A DNA stretch of 60,582 nucleotides from Streptococcus sp. oral taxon 431. GTDB lineage: Bacteria; Bacillota; Bacilli; Lactobacillales; Streptococcaceae. Of the stretch, positions 52,975-60,582 are shown piece by piece. Each line of letters begins with the position of its first letter. The stretch's first letter is position 1. The notes under the pieces are model-generated. The model made no database searches, had not been told where the DNA came from, and saw only the letters and a program-made list of their open reading frames with translations. The DNA is taken from positions 1 through 60,582 of the forward strand of contig NZ_JALDUI010000014.1 of NCBI RefSeq assembly GCF_023115445.1, written 5' to 3'. Position numbers and translations under genes: made by a program.

Positions 52975-55893
52975 ATGGCTATGAAAAGAATTTTAACTAC
53001 TTCACAGCGTGAACAACTTCTTTCTGTAGACCACTTATCAGAAGAGGATTTTAAAGCGTATTTTAGTTTTTCTGATTATGATCTGGAGGTTATTAATCAA
53101 CACCGTGGAAAGGTCAATAAACTAGGATTTGCGATACAACTTTGTTTGGCCCGGTATCCTGGGTGTTCTTTAAGTAATTGGCCGATTAAATCAACCAGAC
53201 TAACTTCTTATGTGAGTCGACAGCTCCATCTTGATGCAATTGATTTAAATTCATATGATCATAGAAATACACGTGCAAATCACTTCAACGAGATCTTAGA
53301 AGTATTCAACTATCATCGATTCGGTAGTGCTAATACACAAAAACAGTTAATAGAATATTTAATTGAACTAGCTTTAGAAAATGATGACTCTATCTATCTA
53401 ATGAAAAAAACAATTGATTTCTTAACTCGAAAAAGAATTATTTTTCCATCTATAGCTACACTTGAAGACATTATAAGCCGCTGTCGAGATAAAGCAGAAA
53501 ACAACTTATTTTCAATATTACTCTGTTCATTAACAGATATACAAATTGAAAAACTAGAGAGTTTGTTTCAAATTTATGAAGAGACGAAAATAACTAAACT
53601 CGCTTGGCTAAAAGACATTCCAGGTAAGGCAAATCCAGAAAGCTTTATGAGTATTTGTAAAAAAGTGGAAGTGATTGCTTCCATGGGACTCGGGACAATT
53701 AATGTCTCCCATATTAATCGGAACAGGTTTCTTCAGCTAGCTAGACTAGGGGAAAATTATGATGCATATGACTTCTCCCGTTTTGAGCTTGAAAAAAGAT
53801 ACTCTTTACTTATTGCTTTTTTAGTCAATCATCATCAATATCTGATCGATCAACTGATTGAGATTAATGACCGCATTTTAGCAAGTATTAAACGCAAAGG
53901 GACACGTGATTCACAAGAACAGTTAAAAGAAAAAGGAAAATTGGCTACTAAAAAATTGGAACATTATGCTTCTTTAATTGATGCTCTTCACTTTGCAAAA
54001 GATAATGATAGTAATCCTTTTGACGAAATTGAACGAATCATGCCTTGGGAAGATTTAGTACAAGATGGAGAAGAAGCTAAAAAAATTACAGGTAATAAAA
54101 ATCATGGCTATTTAGAAATGGTTCGAAATAAAGCTAATTACCTCCGAAGATACACGCCAATGTTATTGAGGACCCTTTCGTTCAAAGCAACTCCGGCAGC
54201 AAATCCAGTCCTCATGGCCCTAACTCAACTAACTGATTTACACAATAGTGGTAAAAGAAAAATACCGGCAGATACTTCTACTGATTTTGTGAGTAAAAAA
54301 TGGAAAAGCCTTGTTCGGCCAGAAGAGGGGAAAATAGATCGGTCTTACTATGAGTTAGTAGCTTTCACCGAGCTAAAGAACAATATTCGATCAGGAGATA
54401 TTTCAGTTGAAGGAAGTATGATCCATCGAAATATTGATGATTACTTAGTTGATTTATCTGCTTGTATTGATTCAGAAACTATTCCAGACACGTTTGAGGA
54501 CTATTTAAAGGATCGGGAAATAATTTTAGATTTACAGCTTCAATTTTATTCGACAGTTGATAAGAGAATTTCAAGAGCAAACCTTAAAAAGTTGGAAAAA
54601 GTTACACCTAGCGAAGCAGAAATATATAGAAAAAAACTTTATTCAATAATTCCTAAGATAAGGCTTAGTGATCTTTTAATTGAGGTGGACAGTTGGACCA
54701 ACTTTTCACAAGAATTTAGTCATGATTCTACAGGGAAACCGCCGAGTGAACAAGAAAGAAAAATTATTTTTGCTGCTTTGCTGGGTTTAGGGATGAATAT
54801 TGGTCTTGAAAAAATGGCCCAATCAACTCCTGGAATTTCTTATTCTCAGTTAGCCAATGCCAAACAATGGCGCTTTTATAAAGAAGCTCTGACTCGTGCT
54901 CAATCTGTTTTGGTTAATTATCAGTTAAAGCTTCCTGTTGCAGACTTTTGGGGTGAAGGAAAAACCACTGCTTCAGACGGAATGCGCGTCCCAGTGGGCG
55001 TCTCAGCTCTAAAATCCGATGTTAATCCACATTACAAAAGTATGGAAAAAGGAGCTACAATGATTCGATCAATAAATGATAGGCATACGACTCATCATAT
55101 CGAGGTTGCTTCAACTAATACAAGGGAAGCTACTCATACCCTTGATGGCCTACTTTATCATGAAACAGATCTAGATATTGAGGAACATTTTACTGATACA
55201 AATGGGTATTCTGATCAGGTGTTTGGAATGACCGCATTACTAGGCTTTGATTTTGAACCTCGCATCAGAAATATAAAAAAATCACAATTATTTTCTATCA
55301 AATCACCTTCCTACTACCCTAACTTATCAGAAGATATAAGCGGAAAAATCAATGTAAAAATTATTGAAGAAAACTATGATGAAATTAAACGAATCGCCTA
55401 TTCGATTCAAACAGGAAAAGTATCTAGTTCTTTACTATTAGGAAAGCTAGGCTCATACGCACGTAAGAATAGAGTAGCTCTTGCACTGAGAGAACTAGGT
55501 CGCATTGAAAAGAGCATTTTTATGATAGATTATATTACAGATAGTGAGCTACGGCGAAGGATCACTCATGGACTAAATAAGACAGAAGCGATTAATGCTT
55601 TAGCTAGAGAACTATTTTTTGGGCGACGCGGAAAATTTATGGAGCGCGATATTCGCCGACAACTTCAAAGTGCTAGTGCGCTTAATGTGTTAATAAATGC
55701 AATAAGTATATGGAACGCCGTCTACTTACAAGCAGCTTATAATTATCTCGTCAAAATAGATCCCGAAGTAACTAAGTATATGAAGCATGTATCTCCTATT
55801 AATTGGGAGCATATCACTTTTCTTGGAGAGTATAAATTTGACTTGTTATCTATTCCTAAACACTTAAGAGAATTGAATATAAAAAATAAATAG
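52975..55893 (+). CDS. tnpA: Tn917 transposase (Tn3 family)
   Basis: 972 residues, full length. DDE triad: Asp668 (TASDGMRV), Asp741 (TDTNGYSDQVFG), Glu871 (NKTEAINAL). Replicative transposition with 5-bp target duplications. Nothing suggests inactivation. Confidence 0.96.
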   Translation: MAMKRILTTSQREQLLSVDHLSEEDFKAYFSFSDYDLEVINQHRGKVNKLGFAIQLCLARYPGCSLSNWPIKSTRLTSYVSRQLHLDAIDLNSYDHRNTRANHFNEILEVFNYHRFGSANTQKQLIEYLIELALENDDSIYLMKKTIDFLTRKRIIFPSIATLEDIISRCRDKAENNLFSILLCSLTDIQIEKLESLFQIYEETKITKLAWLKDIPGKANPESFMSICKKVEVIASMGLGTINVSHINRNRFLQLARLGENYDAYDFSRFELEKRYSLLIAFLVNHHQYLIDQLIEINDRILASIKRKGTRDSQEQLKEKGKLATKKLEHYASLIDALHFAKDNDSNPFDEIERIMPWEDLVQDGEEAKKITGNKNHGYLEMVRNKANYLRRYTPMLLRTLSFKATPAANPVLMALTQLTDLHNSGKRKIPADTSTDFVSKKWKSLVRPEEGKIDRSYYELVAFTELKNNIRSGDISVEGSMIHRNIDDYLVDLSACIDSETIPDTFEDYLKDREIILDLQLQFYSTVDKRISRANLKKLEKVTPSEAEIYRKKLYSIIPKIRLSDLLIEVDSWTNFSQEFSHDSTGKPPSEQERKIIFAALLGLGMNIGLEKMAQSTPGISYSQLANAKQWRFYKEALTRAQSVLVNYQLKLPVADFWGEGKTTASDGMRVPVGVSALKSDVNPHYKSMEKGATMIRSINDRHTTHHIEVASTNTREATHTLDGLLYHETDLDIEEHFTDTNGYSDQVFGMTALLGFDFEPRIRNIKKSQLFSIKSPSYYPNLSEDISGKINVKIIEENYDEIKRIAYSIQTGKVSSSLLLGKLGSYARKNRVALALRELGRIEKSIFMIDYITDSELRRRITHGLNKTEAINALARELFFGRRGKFMERDIRRQLQSASALNVLINAISIWNAVYLQAAYNYLVKIDPEVTKYMKHVSPINWEHITFLGEYKFDLLSIPKHLRELNIKNK

Positions 55894-55928
55894 GCCTTGA
55901 AACATTGGTTTAGTGGGAATTTGTACCC

Positions 55929-56692
<764 letters not shown>

Positions 56693-57115
56693 ATGAAACC
56701 ATCTTCTTTTCAGACCACAATAGAAAATCAGTTTGACTATATCTGTAAACGTGCTATGGAAGACGAGCGAAAGAATTATATGCTTTATCTTTCAAGGATT
56801 GCAAAGCGTGAGGTGTCCTTTTCGGATGTTGGCGATTATCTTGTTAGCCAGTTTGCGACAACAGATAACTATTCAACTGACTTTCAGATTTTTACACTCA
56901 ATGGGTTATCAGTAGGCGTTGAAAATGATTTGTTGAGTGAAGCATTACGTGAGTTGCCAGACAAGAAACGTGAAATTCTACTGCTGTTTTACTTTATGGA
57001 CATGAGCGATTCAGAAATTGCAGACCTGTTGAAATTGAACCGTTCTACTGTCTATCGGCATAGAACCAGTGGACTAGCCTTAATTAAAAAGTTTATGGAG
57101 GAATTTGAAGAATGA
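56693..57115 (+). CDS. orf7: Tn916 Orf7, sigma-70-like regulator
   Basis: 140 residues from ATG 56693 (AAGGGGGTG 7 nt before); the frame is open 3 codons further. Sigma region 4-like end: LPDKKREILLLFYFMDMSDSEIADLLKLNRSTVYRHR. Activates the conjugation genes through the circular joint in the current Tn916 model. Overlaps orf8 by 4 nt. Confidence 0.92.
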   Translation: MKPSSFQTTIENQFDYICKRAMEDERKNYMLYLSRIAKREVSFSDVGDYLVSQFATTDNYSTDFQIFTLNGLSVGVENDLLSEALRELPDKKREILLLFYFMDMSDSEIADLLKLNRSTVYRHRTSGLALIKKFMEEFEE

Positions 57116-57342
57116 AAACACAATATCCTATGATTCCCTTTCCTCTCATTGTAAAGGCAACAGATGGCGATACCGAAGCGATTAACCAGATTCTACATCA
57201 TTACAGAGGGTACATAACGAAGCGTTCCCTACGACTTATGAAAGATGAATATGGCAATCAAAGTATGGTCGTTGATGAAGTCTTACGTGGAAGAATGGAA
57301 ACCAGACTGATTACAAAGATTTTGTCATTTGAAATTAAGTAA
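57112..57342 (+). CDS. orf8: Tn916 Orf8, HTH-type small regulator
   Basis: 76 residues. TDGDTEAINQILHHYRGYITKRSLRL resembles the helix-turn-helix_16 family of conjugative transposons, a region-2-like partner of Orf7. The ATG lies in the orf7 stop (ATGA). Transcription continues toward xis-int. Confidence 0.9.
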   Translation: MKTQYPMIPFPLIVKATDGDTEAINQILHHYRGYITKRSLRLMKDEYGNQSMVVDEVLRGRMETRLITKILSFEIK

Positions 57343-57802
57343 TATCCTCTCTCCTTTCGTGGAAGCGTGCTAAACCATTCCACGCTTCCCGAACAGGGAG
57401 GTTTGTTATTCCACCAAAGCATATTGAGCTTTCAATGTGTTTTGATAGGCTAACGAGCCATTGTTCTTTGAAAACTGAATAAAAGTAATCGAATACGTTT
57501 CGATAAGAAAAGAGCCAACGGAACTAACCGCCATGACCTATCTTATAAAGATAGCGAGCGATTCATGTTAGTGATCCGAGAAGCAATCTTTAGCAGGATT
57601 GCCTGCAACGACATTCTTATCGTGATAATGATACTCCCATACAGTCAATAGTCCGAGCGTGATAAAACCGTCGCAGGCAATGAGTATGGCTACATGAGAA
57701 CCATGCAGGGGTGGAACTCCCGTGAGCTTTGCTAAAGCTGTTCGATTGCTGGTAAAACAACTTTTATGAAATCCAAATAAGTGATTTGGAAAGGAGGATT
57801 TT
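57343..57802 (+). ncRNA. Structured noncoding leader upstream of xis
   Basis: 460 nt without a plus-strand gene; the 83-codon minus-strand frame corresponds to the doubtful orf5. Visible stems: GGAAGCGTG/CACGCTTCC (57361-57389), CTATCT/AGATAG (57538-57554), GCAATC/GATTGC (57583-57602), and a long-range ATTGCCTGC-CGAC against GTCGCAGGCAAT (about 57597-57680). Also AGCTTT/AAAGCT (near 57727-57741). GTTCTTTGAAAACTGAAT resembles a motif in Firmicute rRNA spacers. It ends with GGAAAGGAGG for xis. Confidence 0.55.
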
Positions 57803-58006
57803 ATGAAGCAGACTGACATTCCTATTTGGGAACGTTATACCCTAACCATTGAAGAAGCGTCAAAATATTTTCGTATTGGCGAAAACAAGCTACGACGCTT
57901 GGCAGAGGAAAATAAAAATGCAAATTGGCTGATTATGAATGGCAATCGTATTCAGATTAAACGAAAACAATTTGAAAAAATTATAGATACATTGGACGCA
58001 ATCTAG
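57803..58006 (+). CDS. xis: Tn916 excisionase
   Basis: 67 residues, winged-helix DNA-binding protein: [24 protein letters not shown] then [15 protein letters not shown]. Bends the ends to favour excision. AAAGGAGG lies 7 nt before the ATG. int follows after 81 nt. Confidence 0.96.
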
Positions 58007-58087
58007 CGTCGCCAAAGGGTCTTGTATATGATAAAATAGTATTAAGTCGTATCAAGGCTCTTTCCATAAAGGAAAGGAGCAAATGCC

Positions 58088-59305
58088 ATGTCAGAAAAAA
58101 GACGTGACAATAAAGGTCGAATCTTAAAGACTGGAGAGAGCCAACGAAAAGACGGAAGATACTTATACAAATATATAGATTCATTTGGAGAACCGCAATT
58201 TGTTTACTCGTGGAAACTTGTGGCTACAGACCGAGTACCAGCAGGAAAGCGTGATTGTATCTCACTTAGAGAGAAAATCGCAGAGTTACAGAAAGACATT
58301 CATGATGGTATTGATGTTGTAGGAAAGAAAATGACACTCTGCCAGCTTTACGCAAAACAGAACGCTCAAAGACCAAAGGTTAGAAAAAACACTGAAACTG
58401 GACGCAAATATCTTATGGATATTTTGAAGAAAGACAAGTTAGGTGTAAGAAGTATTGACAGTATTAAGCCATCAGACGCTAAAGAATGGGCTATTAGAAT
58501 GAGTGAAAATGGTTATGCTTATCAAACCATCAATAACTACAAACGTTCTTTAAAGGCTTCATTCTATATTGCTATACAAGATGATTGTGTTCGGAAGAAT
58601 CCATTTGACTTTCAACTGAAAGCAGTTCTTGATGATGATACTGTCCCTAAGACCGTACTAACAGAAGAACAGGAAGAAAAACTGTTAGCCTTTGCAAAAG
58701 CTGATAAAACCTACAGCAAAAATTATGATGAAATTCTGATACTCTTAAAAACAGGTCTTCGTATTTCAGAGTTTGGTGGTTTGACACTTCCAGATTTAGA
58801 TTTTGAGAATCGTCTTGTCAATATAGACCATCAGCTATTGAGAGATACTGAAATTGGGTACTACATTGAAACACCAAAGACCAAAAGTGGCGAACGTCAA
58901 GTTCCTATGGTTGAAGAAGCCTATCAAGCATTTAAGCGAGTGTTAGCGAATCGAAAGAATGATAAGCGTGTTGAGATTGATGGATATAGTGATTTCCTCT
59001 TTCTTAATAGAAAGAACTATCCAAAAGTGGCAAGTGATTACAACGGCATGATGAAAGGTCTTGTTAAGAAATACAATAAGTATAACGAGGATAAATTGCC
59101 ACACATCACTCCACATAGTTTGCGACATACATTCTGTACCAACTATGCAAATGCAGGAATGAATCCAAAGGCATTACAGTACATTATGGGACATGCTAAT
59201 ATAGCCATGACGCTGAACTATTACGCACATGCAACATTCGATTCTGCAATGGCAGAAATGAAACGCTTGAATAAAGAGAAGCAACAGGAGCGTCTTGTTG
59301 CTTAG
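58088..59305 (+). CDS. int: Tn916 integrase, tyrosine recombinase
   Basis: 405 residues. N-terminal arm-binding domain (1-75), SAM-like core-binding region, catalytic domain with Arg225 (TGLRISEF), HSLRHTF, GHANIAM and Tyr379 in NYYAH. Excises and integrates the element with 6-bp coupling sequences. AAAGGAG precedes the ATG. Intact. Confidence 0.97.
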   Translation: MSEKRRDNKGRILKTGESQRKDGRYLYKYIDSFGEPQFVYSWKLVATDRVPAGKRDCISLREKIAELQKDIHDGIDVVGKKMTLCQLYAKQNAQRPKVRKNTETGRKYLMDILKKDKLGVRSIDSIKPSDAKEWAIRMSENGYAYQTINNYKRSLKASFYIAIQDDCVRKNPFDFQLKAVLDDDTVPKTVLTEEQEEKLLAFAKADKTYSKNYDEILILLKTGLRISEFGGLTLPDLDFENRLVNIDHQLLRDTEIGYYIETPKTKSGERQVPMVEEAYQAFKRVLANRKNDKRVEIDGYSDFLFLNRKNYPKVASDYNGMMKGLVKKYNKYNEDKLPHITPHSLRHTFCTNYANAGMNPKALQYIMGHANIAMTLNYYAHATFDSAMAEMKRLNKEKQQERLVA

Positions 59306-59318
59306 TAGTACAAATGAA

Positions 59319-59340
59319 TTTACTACTTATTTACCACTTC
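59319..59340. repeat. Right arm-type integrase binding repeats
   Basis: TTTACTACTTAT followed by TTACCACTT, matching the left arm at 36247-36271. The rest of 59306-59483 is the AT-rich right end. Confidence 0.6.
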
Positions 59341-59485
59341 TGACAGCTAAGACATGAGGAAATATGCAAAGAAACGTGAAGTATCTTCCTACAGTAAAAA
59401 TACTCGAAAGCACATAGAATAAGGCTTTACGAGCATTTAAGAAAATATAAAAAGATAATTAGAAATTTATACTTTGTTTTAAACA

Positions 59486-59514
59486 AAAAGAGCGAAATAG
59501 AATCTCGCTCTTGA
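59486..59514 (-). terminator. Terminator of the coiled-coil protein gene; left half of the split cassette
   Basis: AGAGCGA/TCGCTCT stem, minus-strand T run (CTTTTTG). It begins within a few bases of the right end of the element. Confidence 0.75.
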
Positions 59515-59575
59515 ATAAAAGTTAATGTAAAAATAGAAAAGCTTAAATCATATTTTAAAAATTTAATTCTTTTGA

Positions 59576-60394
59576 TTATTTTATTTCTATAAATTTCTGA
59601 TATATTTTCTTAGTTAATTCTTCTTGCTGGCTTGCTGTTAGTCGTGAAGAGGTACGAATCAGAACTGTACCATATACATAATGAGAACCAGGTTGAAGAG
59701 AGGTTCCATCATATGTACTAATATATTTATTACGCTGTTCTGCTTCCTCTTTTGTTTTATATACCTCTATATTTCCGCCTGCATCATTTCCTTTTTGAAT
59801 AATATCAGAACCCTCCACCGGAGGAGTTACTTGATTATCTACAAAATAAACAGACGCCGTATAACCACCTTGTTTATTTAGATGCTTATTAGGATCATTA
59901 CTTTCTGTCACAGATTGTACTCCAGTAATTGTATCAACTTCTTTAAGTCTTTCCTCAATAAATGTACTAGATGGATTCGTAATTTGTTTTAATTGAGTGA
60001 CGCTATTTTTGTATTTTTCAAGTTTATTCTTTAATTCATTTTGATTTTCTTCATAACTTATTGGTTGATTCATTTCATTAATTTGATTTTCAATATCTTT
60101 TGTTTTTTTCTCCATTTCTGGTACTTTTCTTATTGATTTTTGAGTTTTTTCTACAGAATTCTTTAAGTCATCTAAAGTATTTGATTCTAATGCTTCTTCG
60201 CCTTTTTCAACTACCGTTTCGGCCTCAGATACTAAGTCTTCAATATCCTTATTTTTTTCTTTTAGAGATACCGAAGCTTTTTCAAAATTACTGACAGCAG
60301 TTTTATAAGGTACATAAGATAAAAAGTAATAACCTAAACCAACACCTAGTATCGCAAATATCATAATTGATATGACTACTACAATTTTTTTCAT
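59576..60394 (-). CDS. Membrane-anchored coiled-coil protein of unknown function
   Basis: 272 residues. Uncleaved N-terminal helix (about 4-27, no lipobox Cys), an extracellular coiled coil about 35-150 rich in Glu, Lys and Asn, then a globular C-terminal domain (about 165-272) with GGYTASVYFVDNQVTPPVEG. I do not recognise the family. The SD AAGGAAG is present. It shares its promoter and terminator type with the nuclease gene on the other side of the element. Confidence 0.75.
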   Translation of the reverse strand: MKKIVVVISIMIFAILGVGLGYYFLSYVPYKTAVSNFEKASVSLKEKNKDIEDLVSEAETVVEKGEEALESNTLDDLKNSVEKTQKSIRKVPEMEKKTKDIENQINEMNQPISYEENQNELKNKLEKYKNSVTQLKQITNPSSTFIEERLKEVDTITGVQSVTESNDPNKHLNKQGGYTASVYFVDNQVTPPVEGSDIIQKGNDAGGNIEVYKTKEEAEQRNKYISTYDGTSLQPGSHYVYGTVLIRTSSRLTASQQEELTKKIYQKFIEIK

Positions 60395-60426
60395 ATTTAC
60401 TTCCTTTTCAAAAAAATATTTATTTT

Positions 60427-60455
60427 ATTATACTATTATTAGTTTGTATTTTCAA
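60427..60455 (-). promoter_or_regulatory. Promoter of the coiled-coil protein gene
   Basis: TTGAAA (complement of 60450-60455), a 17-bp spacer, TATAAT (complement of 60427-60432). It is nearly the same as the nuclease promoter. Confidence 0.7.
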
Positions 60456-60506
60456 ACAATTATATAAATTTTTTTTAACAAAAAGAGCGAGATAAAATCT
60501 CGCTCT
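60440..60506 (-). repeat. Intact terminator-promoter cassette
   Basis: AGAGCGAGA/TCTCGCTCT terminator (60484-60506), then AACAAAAAG-side T run and the promoter tract TAGTTTGTATTTTCAAACAA. The same two halves lie at 36133-36168 and 59481-59512, split by the conjugative element. Confidence 0.7.
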
Positions 60507-60582
60507 CAGATTGAAGACAAAGTCCTTGGAAGTGAAGTTTCTAAGGGCTTTTCTTTGTGTAAAGTCGTATAATAGAGGTAAG
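60507..60582. other. Window end: terminator and outward promoter
   Basis: AAAGTCCTTGGAA and TTTCTAAGGGCTTT form an imperfect stem (about 60520-60555), and TATAAT at 60570-60575 with AGAGG after it may begin a plus-strand gene beyond the window. Confidence 0.35.

Noticed and set aside
57568..57819. 83-codon minus-strand frame (orf5 of older annotations)
   Set aside because: It overlaps the xis start, has no ribosome-binding site or recognisable protein pattern, and sits on the stem-rich noncoding segment; treated as spurious.

Overview
The window is chromosome from a low-GC Gram-positive of the Streptococcus mitis/pneumoniae group, carrying a Tn916-family conjugative element that itself contains Tn917. 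Host assignment rests on the recognisable ciaR-ciaH-pepN block, the nucleoside-salvage run (nup, cdd, deoC, pdp, punA, deoD, deoB, rpiA), plsY, coaA, rpsT with a TTG start, extended -10 promoters and a streptococcal EndA-like nuclease. The order resembles pneumococcus from memory, but the amino-acid ABC operon beside plsY and the short rpiA-ciaRH interval fit S. mitis/oralis-like genomes better than S. pneumoniae. Species cannot be settled from this window.

Layout. 0.1-2.3 kb: polar amino-acid ABC importer (minus). 2.5-3.1 kb: plsY (plus). 3.1-10.9 kb: nucleoside ABC importer, cytidine deaminase, deoxyribose-phosphate aldolase, pyrimidine phosphorylase and a methyltransferase (minus). 11-13.2 kb: small membrane protein, coaA, rpsT, FlaR-like P-loop protein. 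13.4-20.7 kb: Sir2, deoD, class I amidotransferase, CLC channel, punA, DUF1697, deoB, rpiA. 20.8-23.6 kb: U32 protein and a MacB/FtsX-type ABC pair. 23.66-24.43 kb: degenerate IS200-type element. 24.7-29.8 kb: DUF3270 protein, CiaRH two-component system, PepN. 29.9-34.9 kb: accessory genes (ASCH protein, PEP-utilising barrel without catalytic Cys, GNAT, Nudix, helical unknown, Imm51-type immunity protein, frameshifted SMI1/KNR4-like gene, SDR, Tad2/DUF2829-like protein). 35.0-36.1 kb: EndA-like secreted nuclease lipoprotein.

About 36.17-59.48 kb is a Tn3872-like element: the Tn916 backbone (orf24-like peptide, orf23 to orf13, tet(M) with leader, orf6, split orf9, orf7, orf8, xis, int) with Tn917 (erm(B), tnpR, tnpA; 5266 bp, 38-bp inverted repeats, AGGTA target duplication) inserted in orf9. 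It encodes conjugation (coupling ATPase, relaxase, VirB4/VirB6/VirB1/TcpC-like channel), ArdA antirestriction, tetracycline resistance by ribosomal protection, MLS resistance by 23S rRNA methylation, and excision/integration. The element lies exactly between a terminator and the promoter of the nuclease gene. A second intact copy of the same terminator-promoter cassette at 60.42-60.51 kb gives a proxy for the empty site. The window ends with a coiled-coil membrane-anchored protein and that cassette.

How the genes work together: nucleosides enter through the BMP-type importer. Phosphorylases (pdp, punA, deoD) split them, deoB and deoC carry deoxyribose/ribose phosphates to central metabolism, and rpiA links to pentose phosphates. 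The best candidates for little-described biology are structured noncoding RNA before xis, a 13-bp hairpin that buries the orf7 ribosome-binding site, the duplicated terminator-promoter cassette, the orphan PEP barrel with its ASCH partner, and the chromosomal Tad2-like gene beside orphan immunity genes.
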